From NCBI GenBank assembly GCA_947631195.1, contig CANRKK010000019.1, positions 1 through 41,332 on the forward strand: a DNA stretch of 41,332 bases, read 5' to 3'. The stretch is from an uncultured Clostridia bacterium. GTDB taxonomy: Bacteria > Bacillota > Clostridia > Christensenellales > Borkfalkiaceae. How positions within the stretch are numbered: position 1 is the first letter of the stretch; every line of letters starts with the position of its first letter. Shown here piece by piece: positions 15,485 to 24,033 of the stretch. The position numbers and the translations under genes are program-made. The notes below the pieces were generated by a model. That model did no database searches. It was not told the DNA's origin and saw only the letters and a program-made list of their open reading frames with translations.

Positions 15485-15491
15485 AATCACC

Positions 15492-16400
15492 TCACGGCTT
15501 TTTGATAAGCGTTATTGAAAGCGCGATATAAACGCCCGTCTCGCGCGTTTCCTTGATTTCATAGATATAATAGGTGCTTCTGACTTCTCTCGATTCTGCG
15601 CCTGACGTGCCGGGGTAAAGCTCTTTTAACGTCATTTCGGGCTTCCCTGTACTCCGATTGATAAACGGGTTATTTTCGTCGTCAAGCAGTCCCTGTGAGA
15701 AGTCGCTCAAAAGCCGACCTATCTCGTCGTTACGCAATAGCACAATGAGCGTTTTTGCATTAGTGAACGCGACGTATTCCGTGTCAGGTCGAAAGGAACC
15801 CGCCTTGACGGGCGATTCTATATTTGCCTGACACGAGCTTTCCACGGTGCGCCCCGTGACCTGATATTCCTTGTCGCCTATTACGATATAGCTTTCTACC
15901 ATATCACCGAGGATGCCACCGTCACCACGGGTTATGTGCATATCGCCTTTAACAACGATTGTTGAGGTGTATCCCGATTGGATATTTTCGGGGTCGCCGC
16001 TGGCTTCTGTCGAGAAGTTCGAGCAGAATGTATAATTTATCGGCTTTTCGTCCTCGTCTTCATAGTTGAATCCGCCCGTAACAAAGCCGAGGCATTTATT
16101 GATTATATTTAAAACCTGTACTTTTTCTTCGGCGGGTTCCGAGGGGTATTTTATAAAAAGCCGAACGTTGGCTGTCATGCAATGCGCCCCCTTGAGCATA
16201 TACGGGGTTACGGACAGCTTTAAAGTACAGGTATATTTTTCGTTTGAATTTATTTGGGGTTTATCTCCGAAGTAAACGCCGAATAACGGCTTCTCTGCGG
16301 CAGTATTGAGCATATTTTGTAGAACTGCGGCAATCGTTGAGCCGTTGATATATTGTTCTTCGTTGTTGAACCAAAACAACGGGGAATTTTTTTTAATCAC
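15492..16400 (-). CDS. Putative tail protein with GTG start (302 aa)
   Basis: The start is a GTG at 16400 after GGAGGAATAA. The sequence is beta-rich with acidic stretches and no membrane segments. It lies directly after the 110-residue connector-like protein, where tail or tail-completion proteins are usually found. No family is recognised. Confidence 0.5.
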   Translation of the reverse strand: MIKKNSPLFWFNNEEQYINGSTIAAVLQNMLNTAAEKPLFGVYFGDKPQINSNEKYTCTLKLSVTPYMLKGAHCMTANVRLFIKYPSEPAEEKVQVLNIINKCLGFVTGGFNYEDEDEKPINYTFCSNFSTEASGDPENIQSGYTSTIVVKGDMHITRGDGGILGDMVESYIVIGDKEYQVTGRTVESSCQANIESPVKAGSFRPDTEYVAFTNAKTLIVLLRNDEIGRLLSDFSQGLLDDENNPFINRSTGKPEMTLKELYPGTSGAESREVRSTYYIYEIKETRETGVYIALSITLIKKP

Positions 16401-16733
16401 TTATTCCTCCTCCCAGCCTTCGCCCAATAAAAAAGACCGAAATTTGTTGATAGATTTTTCAATGTAATTCGGGCGACGAGAAGTCTTGTTTGCGAATAGC
16501 GCATACCGCGCTGGCTCGTAGCCGTGGCGGACTTCCAAGCCGTCGCCCGTCGATACAATAACCGAGCCGTTCACCTTAAGGTTTCCGGGGAACGGTGATA
16601 TAATAATTCCGTGACTCCTTATAACGTGCGGCTTTGCATCGTCGTCACGCTTGGGAGCTTCTTCATATAGGATGCGGACAAGTTGCTCAGCGTGTTCCGT
16701 CAACTCCGCATCCGTAAAGTCTGTCATTGCCAT
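16401..16733 (-). CDS. Head-tail connector/tail completion-like protein (110 aa)
   Basis: A small mixed-charge protein (MAMTDFTDAELTEHAEQLVRILYEEAPKRDDD...) with RYALFANKTSRRPNYIEKS in its second half, a pattern reminiscent of HK97 gp10-like proteins that bind at the head-tail joint. The start follows a weak GGTAGAGT; a second ATG two codons in is possible. It sits in the connector block between capsid and tail genes. Confidence 0.5.
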   Translation of the reverse strand: MAMTDFTDAELTEHAEQLVRILYEEAPKRDDDAKPHVIRSHGIIISPFPGNLKVNGSVIVSTGDGLEVRHGYEPARYALFANKTSRRPNYIEKSINKFRSFLLGEGWEEE

Positions 16734-16736
16734 ACT

Positions 16737-17060
16737 CTACCCTTCGAGGGTGAGCCTGTACCTGAAGGTCGGACGTAATCCACCCACGTTGTTTATAATT
16801 TTGTTGTACCCTGTAATTTTTAAATCACCGAAATTGGGCACTTCGAGATTGTAATTGCCTGATACTATTCCCATGTCGAATGCCGTCGGTTTTGTCAGCA
16901 CGGTCATTATTGAGCCTTCGCTAAGCTGAGAGCCAAGCGCAAACTCGCTCGTATTCGAAAGCCCGGACGGTGCTTCAATATCAAAAAAGGCTATCGGCTT
17001 TTTATCCTTGTCTGCGCGGGTGTACAGCTTGCAGTTTTTAATAACGCCTGAAAAGCTCAT
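16737..17060 (-). CDS. Small beta-rich connector or tail protein (107 aa)
   Basis: The ATG at 17060 overlaps the previous stop as ATGA. The start MSFSGVIKNCKLYTRADKDKK is followed by a beta-rich body ending RPTFRYRLTLEG. Position in the head-tail joining block suggests a stopper or a small tail protein. No motif decides. Confidence 0.5.
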   Translation of the reverse strand: MSFSGVIKNCKLYTRADKDKKPIAFFDIEAPSGLSNTSEFALGSQLSEGSIMTVLTKPTAFDMGIVSGNYNLEVPNFGDLKITGYNKIINNVGGLRPTFRYRLTLEG

Positions 17061-17452
17061 ATTTCGCCACCCGCAAATAAAACGCTCGGTTCGAGCGCAA
17101 ATACCTGTTGCCACACAAGCGGCGGCACAACAGCAAGTAAACGCTCCTGAAGCGATTTTGAACTATATTCCCCTGAGTCAAGCCGAGACATTCCGTTCCA
17201 TAAACCTATCAGGTCGCCGCTTTCGTGAATGGAGCGGGCAATATTGATAAGTATCTGCTTTATGGGTTCTTCCAGCTCCTCCATGTGCTGTTCGATTATT
17301 CTTTTGCGCCAACTGCGGAACGAGGCGAAGATTACAAACTCATACAGGGTTTGATGAGTAAAGCTAAGTAAAAGTTTTTGAGCCTTCGCATCCGTTTCAA
17401 CGATGCCGTTTTCGTTCAGCTCGTCCAAATCAATTTCAATGGGATATTTCAT
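17057..17452 (-). CDS. Head-tail connector-region protein (131 aa)
   Basis: A mostly helical, charged protein (DLDELNENGIVETDAKAQKLLLSFTHQTLYEFVIFASFRSWRKR...) that starts after AGGTGAAGT. It lies between the 168-residue connector-like gene and the 107-residue gene, with an ATGA overlap downstream. Function inferred from order only. Confidence 0.5.
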   Translation of the reverse strand: MKYPIEIDLDELNENGIVETDAKAQKLLLSFTHQTLYEFVIFASFRSWRKRIIEQHMEELEEPIKQILINIARSIHESGDLIGLWNGMSRLDSGEYSSKSLQERLLAVVPPLVWQQVFALEPSVLFAGGEI

Positions 17453-17459
17453 ACTTCAC

Positions 17460-17966
17460 CTACCTTATACTGAACGAACCGCGAGTGTACGGCTTCAAAA
17501 GAGTCTCGGCGTTACGGCTACACAATATGGTCTTCTTCGTGGTCGTGCCTGCAAACGCCGCTTCCGCTTCGTATGCGTTCTTTATTGTCGCCCTCGACGT
17601 TGCTCCCGACTCCCTCAAATTGATGAGCGCACCGAGAGATTGCAAGCTCGTGATTTGCTTGTGCATTACGGCATTCAGGTCTTCATTCATAAACCCCAGC
17701 GCATTGTACACGGCGGCGGTTTTTACGTTCTGCGGAATCGTCCGCTCGAAGTTTCGCGGGAACTGCATCGGCTGACAAGGGTCGGTTTTACGTCCCGTGA
17801 ATATGAGAGTATCGATTTGCTCCGCCGATTTGACAAGGTAGCTTTCCTTACCGTCCTCGTCGAGTGCTTCCCAATATACACGAAATTCGTCAAGCCGTTT
17901 AAAACGGAGGCGGACAATTTCGTCCGCCTCCGCTATGCTGACGTAAGAGTTGACCCCTACTGTCAT
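17460..17966 (-). CDS. Head-tail adaptor-like protein (168 aa)
   Basis: The N-terminus TVGVNSYVSIAEADEIVRLRF matches the common start of the phage protein family that includes DnaT-like/head-tail adaptor proteins directly downstream of the major capsid gene. The rest is helical, with MQFPRNF in the middle, also typical of that family. Its start follows GGAGGCGTAA at the end of the capsid gene. Confidence 0.65.
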   Translation of the reverse strand: MTVGVNSYVSIAEADEIVRLRFKRLDEFRVYWEALDEDGKESYLVKSAEQIDTLIFTGRKTDPCQPMQFPRNFERTIPQNVKTAAVYNALGFMNEDLNAVMHKQITSLQSLGALINLRESGATSRATIKNAYEAEAAFAGTTTKKTILCSRNAETLLKPYTRGSFSIR

Positions 17967-19043
17967 TTACGCCTCCTCTATCCACCTTGCGGTGAGCTTC
18001 ACGTTGCTGTTAGGCATTATATACGTTGCGCCAGCGGCATAGAGGTTTGCGCCGTCATCCCAGCCGACGAACTTATGACCTTTGTAGGTGTTTGTGTTCG
18101 CGGCGAGCTTTATCTCAACACCGGGCTTGGTCGCATCCTGCGTAGGCACTTCCTCTACGCCGTCCGCTTTCCCCTTGTCGTATGTAACGGTGTGGGTAAC
18201 GGCTCCTGCCGTGTCGTCGAGATACAGCACTATTCCCCTTGCGATTTCCTCGTAAACGAAGCAATCGTGGTAGATGCCTATATCCGCCTCTGCTCTCCTG
18301 CCGCCGAAGCCAGGGATTTTATCGAAGTATTCACACTCCTGATACTTCTTCATCGCGGCGGCGACGTCCTTATTGAGCATTATAGCCTGTACACCCGAAG
18401 GAAGATAATCGTCGGGAACGACTATTATCTTTGCTTCTTTGAACATGTACACCTTTGCTTCCATGTTGCCGTTCCAGTTGCCGAGGGAAAGCGTACCCTT
18501 CGTCATGGCGACGTCGGACATTACGCTTTCGGCGGATGCCGAGAGATAGAGCAGAAGCCCGTCGAGGTTGATATGGCTGTTTATAAGCAACTTCCTACCT
18601 GAGAGGAGTTTGTTTACGATATTTGCGGTCGTAAAGGTGCCTGAAACCACGTTTGCGTGGTTCGCAGAGCCGACGACCTTAAGCCTGTACTTGTCCACTT
18701 CGGGAGCCTGCACCTGTTTGATATAGCGATTGGCAATACGAACAATACCGTTCGCCATTGCTTCCTCGTCATCCATTTTGTCGATATAGAGCTTGTCGCC
18801 CTTATCCTGCGTGATTTTTTCCTCGACGAACTCAAGGATTATATCCTTAGAGCCGTAGCCCTTCTCTCTGTCGAAGTCGCCGAGCTTGTAGTCCCCGAAT
18901 TTTATTCTCTGATATTTAACGGTCTGTGCGCCGATAAATACAGAGGGTACTTCGAGGTCTTTGGTCTTGATTGATAAATCAATGGTCTTTTCGAGCGCAT
19001 CGGGTGATTTTAAATACCTTATTGCTCTTTCAATTTCGTTCAT
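17967..19043 (-). CDS. Major capsid protein with C-terminal InlB-type repeat domain
   Basis: About residues 1-285 look like an HK97-fold major capsid protein, placed as expected behind the scaffold gene. The C-terminal 75 residues (HTVTYDKGKADG...YKGHKFVGWDDG...YIMPNSNVKLTARW) are a clear InlB B-repeat/Listeria-Bacteroides-repeat-like domain, with the typical GWxDG and TxxARW motifs. Such a domain on a capsid protein would be displayed on the head surface, possibly binding host surface or mucus glycans. The ATG follows GGAGAC. The length of 358 residues includes this extension. Confidence 0.75.
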   Translation of the reverse strand: MNEIERAIRYLKSPDALEKTIDLSIKTKDLEVPSVFIGAQTVKYQRIKFGDYKLGDFDREKGYGSKDIILEFVEEKITQDKGDKLYIDKMDDEEAMANGIVRIANRYIKQVQAPEVDKYRLKVVGSANHANVVSGTFTTANIVNKLLSGRKLLINSHINLDGLLLYLSASAESVMSDVAMTKGTLSLGNWNGNMEAKVYMFKEAKIIVVPDDYLPSGVQAIMLNKDVAAAMKKYQECEYFDKIPGFGGRRAEADIGIYHDCFVYEEIARGIVLYLDDTAGAVTHTVTYDKGKADGVEEVPTQDATKPGVEIKLAANTNTYKGHKFVGWDDGANLYAAGATYIMPNSNVKLTARWIEEA

Positions 19044-19061
19044 AATTAAAGTCTCCTTATT

Positions 19062-19628
19062 TTAATTTATTGCGCGGAGGTCTGAGAAGCCGTCGGGGTC
19101 TCCGCTACCACCCCCGCCGTGTCCATCCGAGCCGCCTCCGTGCGCAGGATTACCTGTGCCGGGCTGTGCGGTTTCGAAGCTGTCGGGATAGTCCTTTTTG
19201 AACGCGCTCATATAGCTATCCTCGTACTCCTTTGTTACTTTCCCGTCATCACCGAGTTTTACCTCGTCGGCGTTAAGACCTTTAATGACGAGCTTCGCCA
19301 TGTCAGCCTTTACCTTATGACGGGTGAGCATTTCCTTTACCGCATCTTCCACAGCTTTCTTCTTCTGCGCCGCTTTGGTATCGGTCTCGAACTTTTTCAA
19401 ACGCTCGTGTTCCTTCGGGTCTATGTACTTTTTGCCGTCTTTCTTTTCGTAGTCGTCGAGCTGCCTACGCAGCTCTGCTTTTTCAGCTTCCAGCGTTTCA
19501 ACACCCGCTTTCTTCTTCGCGTTTTCTATATCGGCACCGTTAATTTCAAGTATCTGGTCAACGATTTCACTATTGTCCGCACCCTCTTTAACAGCGGCGA
19601 TAAGTGCCTTGATTTGTTTCCTGTCCAT
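19062..19628 (-). CDS. Capsid scaffold protein (GP20-like, 188 aa)
   Basis: A long charged helix (about residues 30-95: VETLEAEKAELRRQLDDYEKKDGKK...) and a second helical region precede a glycine-rich disordered tail (NPAHGGGSDGHGGGGSGDPD). This composition and the position just upstream of the major capsid gene are typical of phage scaffold proteins. The start follows GGAGG. A role in shell assembly is inferred. Confidence 0.75.
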   Translation of the reverse strand: MDRKQIKALIAAVKEGADNSEIVDQILEINGADIENAKKKAGVETLEAEKAELRRQLDDYEKKDGKKYIDPKEHERLKKFETDTKAAQKKKAVEDAVKEMLTRHKVKADMAKLVIKGLNADEVKLGDDGKVTKEYEDSYMSAFKKDYPDSFETAQPGTGNPAHGGGSDGHGGGGSGDPDGFSDLRAIN

Positions 19629-19725
19629 AATATAAATCCTCCTACACGCTTTTTACGGGTGCGCTACCCTCTAAAAGATTATTATATTTCACCCCTTATT
19701 ACGCTTGGGATGATTAAGCCTTAAA
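19629..19725 (-). other. Intergenic gap within the head operon
   Basis: This is one of the few gaps in the late operon. It contains an AT-rich stretch with TATAAT on the minus strand, but no good -35 at the right distance, and a weak GGGT/ACCC hairpin. I see no convincing promoter or terminator. Confidence 0.3.
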
Positions 19726-20757
19726 TTATAAATATTTACGCCAATAATGGCTTTTGGCATAGGCGTTGCTTCCCTCTTTCGAGCGGAAGGCTCGCCTGAA
19801 TGACCCGATAGTTTTATAGGGCGGTTCTATGCCCTTCTCTTTGTATGCTTGTTGAAACTCGCCGAACTCGTTAAGTTCCCGATTGTACTGCCGCATCATC
19901 ATTTGCCCGCGAGCATATTCGTCGCGCTGGCTCTGTAGCTGGTTGAAGTGGCTGTTGCCTGAGTCCTGCTTGAACGGTCTGCGCGTTCCTTCTTCCAATC
20001 GCGCCCGCTCTGCGGCGGTATGGAACTGTGGCTTATACGGCACAACTATGTGTCGGCAATTCGGGTGAATGGTCGAATAGCCGCGCTTGAACACCGTGTC
20101 GTATAATTTGGGATAGCCCGCCGTCTTGCCCGAAATAGAATAAATGCGCCCTTGATACATGGCGCACAAATCACACGTCGGTGTGAACACGGGAATTTCC
20201 ACTAAGTCAATATCCTCATCAATCGCCTTACATAAAAAAGAGACGTTTTGCGCCTCAACGCGAGAGGTTGTCGAGAGCATTGCCGCGTATTTCCCGACGG
20301 GCATTTTGGCTCCGCTACTGTATTCGACTGCAAACGCCCCACCCTCTGTCAGCTTGTCCGTTACATACTGTCGGAGCTTGCCGATGGTAACGGTTTCACC
20401 TCGCTTTTCGGTATTATTTATGAAGTCGTTTATAGAATCTCGCAGTTGCTCCGCCGATGAGGTCAGCGCGGTAACGATTTGAATATACGTCGTAACCTTC
20501 ACGTTGGCGGCATCAAATACCGCGCCGTAGCTTTTAAGCAAACTTGCGGCTTTATCGCTGTAATCTACTTCGGGAAACATTCCGTTAATAAATCGCTTGG
20601 CACTTTTTTTGAACTCAACCAACGCCTTATCGACCCGTTTCAAAAACACGTTCTTGTATCCATACGCGCTTTCCTCGGACTTGTTATTGGCGGCTTTGAA
20701 TATCAAACGCTCATATCGCTCAAATATCTTCCGAAGCTCCTCGTCGTCATATACCAA
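19726..20757 (-). CDS. Phage minor capsid protein 2 (head morphogenesis)
   Basis: The cysteine/histidine motif CDLCAMYQGRIYSISG near residues 195-210, followed by HPNCRH near 235, is characteristic of the phage minor capsid protein 2 family, which lies between portal and scaffold genes and helps head assembly. The only plausible start is TTG at 20757; the first ATG is some 60 codons later. The C-terminal 80 residues are charged and helical, with FGEFQQAYKEKG and YAKSHYWRKYL. Confidence 0.75.
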   Translation of the reverse strand: MVYDDEELRKIFERYERLIFKAANNKSEESAYGYKNVFLKRVDKALVEFKKSAKRFINGMFPEVDYSDKAASLLKSYGAVFDAANVKVTTYIQIVTALTSSAEQLRDSINDFINNTEKRGETVTIGKLRQYVTDKLTEGGAFAVEYSSGAKMPVGKYAAMLSTTSRVEAQNVSFLCKAIDEDIDLVEIPVFTPTCDLCAMYQGRIYSISGKTAGYPKLYDTVFKRGYSTIHPNCRHIVVPYKPQFHTAAERARLEEGTRRPFKQDSGNSHFNQLQSQRDEYARGQMMMRQYNRELNEFGEFQQAYKEKGIEPPYKTIGSFRRAFRSKEGSNAYAKSHYWRKYL

Positions 20758-20759
20758 CG

Positions 20760-22382
20760 TTATTCACCGTCCCCGTCGTCGGGCGGATTTTGCCCCTCTG
20801 CGCCCTTTTTATTGGTCTCGTCGGGTTCTTGCTCGCCGCTTCCGTCCGCGCCGCTCGTGGGCGAATTGAACGGGTTTGTGAACCCGCCGAGTGCCCTTAC
20901 AGCATTGAAGTCTGCTTCTTCTTCCAAAGCCTCCTGAACAATCTGCTCTGCTTCCTCAGGGGTATGTTCGAAGCGGGTTTGAAGCTCGCGTTTGCGCGAC
21001 GAAAGCCCCGCCGTTATCTTCTGCGTGGCAACAAGAACTTCCTTCTGCTCATCGTCAGGTAATCCATCATACCAAACCACGTTAATGTCATCTTCGGGAA
21101 TCGGCTCGCCGTATCCGCTCATTGAAAGTAAGTGAAACAGCTTCTTGACTGACTCCGTATTGCGGCTTGTGAGCCTTTGCGACTTCTTGATTGCCGAGGC
21201 GTACAGCGTTTTCATTGTCTCCGTGGAAATATTCGAGATTGTTGTTTCGGACGTAAGAGCCGCACCCATTTCGGACAGCTCTTTAATTCTCGCCACGTTG
21301 TATTCGAGCATACGGAAGTAATATTCCAGCTTTGCAAGGTCGGGTTCGAGGAACTGCGGAATAATGCCACCTTCGGGAATCCCGACGGCTTTGCCAATTT
21401 CCATTATGTTTTCGCCGCCGTCTTCCCTTAGTGCCTCCGTGGGCACCGCCATTGTCGGTGTGGTGTATTTATCGAAAATCAGCGAAATTTCCGTAAGCGT
21501 CCTTTGATTGCTCGCTACATGGCTGTCGATGCGGTCATAGTCGCTCATGCCGTGGGTGCGGTCGGAGTTCTTTATGTTGGATAGCGGCACGATGGCAAAA
21601 TCGTCAAGGAGGGTTTCCACCTTCACGTCGCTCCCGATTTGCTCCTCTATCTTATATGCCTTGCATCGGAAGATTTCGTCCGTCGCCCGGTCAAGCACCA
21701 GCGAATAGAGGTCGCTCTTTGCATTGTCTGCCTCATACGGTTCGAAACGTTTTGAGGTGCAAAGCTCCGATGGGAACGCTTCCCTAACCTTGTAATCGCG
21801 CTTGATATAGTACCCTTTGTAATGAATTTGAACGCAAAGCTGTTTGTTGTCTTTAAGCCACGCCACAACGTAGTTTGTGATTTCGTAGTCGTCCTCCTCG
21901 TCGGTGACGGGGATAATCATTGCCGGGGATTGCAGGGTGTAAGTGTTCCTGTTGAGCTGCTTGCTGAAATAAACGCGGAAGTAAGCCTCACCATATTTCG
22001 ACGTGTCCACAATGCCGTCATAGAATTTTTTGTCGTGCATTGTGACCTTCCGTATCTCGTCAAGAATATTCTGCTGTCTTTCCTTTTTTGCTTCGTCGTC
22101 CGATGCAGAGAGTATGTCGGGCAGTTCTCCACATACGAAGTCCGCCGTTTTTATGGAGGTAAGTTGAAAATAGTTAGACTCCACCGACATATAGGTTTTT
22201 CGCCAGCCGAGCAATAAGGCGAGCCGATTTATATTGTCAAGTGTCTGCCGAAAATGTCTTTCTTCCACGGCGTGGGTGTTCCCGTCAAACATAAGGTCAT
22301 AGTCGGCGATTGCCCCGATTCGCTTAGCTTCTTCAAGCGGCGGGAATATCTGCCCTTTGTTTAGAAAGTTTAAATTTTTCAA
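20760..22382 (-). CDS. Portal protein
   Basis: The 540-residue protein has the size and layout of phage portal proteins of the SPP1/A118 type: an early ESNYFQLTSIKTADFVCGELP segment, a YFRVYFSK region, a central DRATDEIFRCKAYKIEEQ and a helical crown with TETTISNISTETMKTLYASAIKKSQRLTSRNTES. The C-terminus is acidic and disordered. It overlaps the terminase stop by four bases. It forms the DNA entry and exit ring. Confidence 0.85.
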   Translation of the reverse strand: MKNLNFLNKGQIFPPLEEAKRIGAIADYDLMFDGNTHAVEERHFRQTLDNINRLALLLGWRKTYMSVESNYFQLTSIKTADFVCGELPDILSASDDEAKKERQQNILDEIRKVTMHDKKFYDGIVDTSKYGEAYFRVYFSKQLNRNTYTLQSPAMIIPVTDEEDDYEITNYVVAWLKDNKQLCVQIHYKGYYIKRDYKVREAFPSELCTSKRFEPYEADNAKSDLYSLVLDRATDEIFRCKAYKIEEQIGSDVKVETLLDDFAIVPLSNIKNSDRTHGMSDYDRIDSHVASNQRTLTEISLIFDKYTTPTMAVPTEALREDGGENIMEIGKAVGIPEGGIIPQFLEPDLAKLEYYFRMLEYNVARIKELSEMGAALTSETTISNISTETMKTLYASAIKKSQRLTSRNTESVKKLFHLLSMSGYGEPIPEDDINVVWYDGLPDDEQKEVLVATQKITAGLSSRKRELQTRFEHTPEEAEQIVQEALEEEADFNAVRALGGFTNPFNSPTSGADGSGEQEPDETNKKGAEGQNPPDDGDGE

Positions 22383-24031
22383 CGTATTCCTCCCGATATT
22401 CTGTACTTTTGCGCTCTCATAATTTCTTCATTCTGCGCATATCTCGTTGCATCTTGGAAATGGTTATTCTCGTCAGGATAGCCACTCACGAAGTTGCCGT
22501 CTTTGTCTTTCAGGTATTCGGAGTTCTCAAACTCCTTCGCCGCCTCCGGGCACCGAACGCGGTCAATAACTATCTTCGCGCGGCTGGCGAGCCACTTCAT
22601 TCCATACTCAACAGACCCCGCCCCCTTTACGCACGGCTTAATGAGATAGCCGTTTTCTTTAAAGTAGGCAATGGATTTTTCCTCTGCGTTGTCGGCAATG
22701 GTCTGTGTGCGCTTGTAGTCCGAGAGCTTTTCCACAAGCACCTCGTTCCCCGTCTTCAAATACTTACGCTCGTCAAAGATATAAAGGGTGAGTGTCGCGG
22801 GGTTGTAGGCGGTACGCACAAACGCCGTCGGGTCGGGGAAGTAGCCCCAGTCAAGACCTTGCTTGATGGTATTGAACGTGTCGATTTCCGCATCCGTGAT
22901 TGTACGGATTTCGAGGTTCTCGAAGACGTTCCCACCCGTGCCTGTTACGATACCGAGATATTCATTCTCATATGCCTTGTAGTTCGTCTTTTTAAGTAGC
23001 TCCGCCTCATATAAAAACTCATCACCCAACCACTCAGGCGGTAAGTCCGTGTAGTTGGCGTGCAGGACGGCAATTCGTCTGTTTCTGTTCTCTTTTTCGC
23101 CCGCCGCTTCAATATCCGCCGTATATTGATTTACCCAAGCCTGTGTAGGCTTGGGCGGGTTGTAGGTCTCTAACACGATAGCATTGCTCTCGCCTTTGGA
23201 GTCTGTTCCGCGCAGGGCGGACTGTTTTATGTTTCGAATTGCTTCGGTTCCTGAATATTGGTCGAACTCCTCGAACCACAATATACCGATATACCCGAAC
23301 GGCGGCTTGATTGATTTTATCTTCGCGGGTTCGTCCGCGCCACGGAAATATATCTTCTGTCCTGTCGGTAGGTATGTAATCTGCAGGGGCGACGTGGTAC
23401 ACTTGAACCTGTCCGTCACGCCGAGCATATCGATAGACCACACGATTTGTGCGTAAACGCTGTCTTTGAGTGTGTCCTTGACGTTCCTCATGACAAGCGC
23501 GTGTCGTTCGGGGTTCGCCATAAGCAGCTCTACCACCTTCAAGCCCGCAAAGCTCGACTTAAACGAGCCGCGCCCGCCTTTGATAATCGCTTCGCGTACC
23601 TCGCCCCGCGATATGCGGCGGTTGAGGTCAAGGTATTTTGCACATATCATTTCGGCAGGGATAGCCACGGGAGCGTAGTCAGGCGAATTGCCTACTTCTT
23701 CCTCGCCCGGTGCTTCGCCTATCATATCCCGAATAGCGGTGAACGCTTTGACGTTCCCCAAATATGCCTGTCTAACCATTCCTGCCGCGATTGCTGTCTT
23801 AACCTTCGTGCGGTTCGTTACAATCAGCCCCAAATCGGTGAGATTTTTTTTCATCTTTTCATTTTTGACAGGCAAATCGAGGAGGTCTTCAAGTGTCTCA
23901 CGGAACAGCTTTTTCTCACGTCTTGCCGCTCCGCTTGCCTTACCGCCTTTTGACCCATTTTTCGCGGCTTCCTCACGGCTTTGATTAGAGGTGAACGGTC
24001 TTAAATTTTTATTCTTGTCGCGCTTGTCCAC
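22379..24031 (-). CDS. Terminase, large subunit with small-subunit-like N-terminus
   Basis: The ATPase P-loop IIKGGRGSFKS lies near residue 148 and the Walker B-like ILWFEEFD near 245. LDWGYFPDPTAF near 400 fits the nuclease-domain start typical of terminase large subunits. The first 110 residues are unusual: a basic KGG-type segment (NGSKGGKASGAARREKK) and helices that look like a small-subunit or packaging-recognition domain. No separate small terminase gene is seen. The 550-residue length fits such a fusion. It would package DNA into the head through the portal encoded next. Confidence 0.85.
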   Translation of the reverse strand: MDKRDKNKNLRPFTSNQSREEAAKNGSKGGKASGAARREKKLFRETLEDLLDLPVKNEKMKKNLTDLGLIVTNRTKVKTAIAAGMVRQAYLGNVKAFTAIRDMIGEAPGEEEVGNSPDYAPVAIPAEMICAKYLDLNRRISRGEVREAIIKGGRGSFKSSFAGLKVVELLMANPERHALVMRNVKDTLKDSVYAQIVWSIDMLGVTDRFKCTTSPLQITYLPTGQKIYFRGADEPAKIKSIKPPFGYIGILWFEEFDQYSGTEAIRNIKQSALRGTDSKGESNAIVLETYNPPKPTQAWVNQYTADIEAAGEKENRNRRIAVLHANYTDLPPEWLGDEFLYEAELLKKTNYKAYENEYLGIVTGTGGNVFENLEIRTITDAEIDTFNTIKQGLDWGYFPDPTAFVRTAYNPATLTLYIFDERKYLKTGNEVLVEKLSDYKRTQTIADNAEEKSIAYFKENGYLIKPCVKGAGSVEYGMKWLASRAKIVIDRVRCPEAAKEFENSEYLKDKDGNFVSGYPDENNHFQDATRYAQNEEIMRAQKYRISGGIR

Positions 24032-24033
24032 AT

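Noticed and set aside
17403-18602. A 399-codon plus-strand frame over the capsid region
   Set aside because: It is antisense to the capsid and connector genes, has no binding site and no recognisable protein features; it results from the codon bias of the minus-strand genes.
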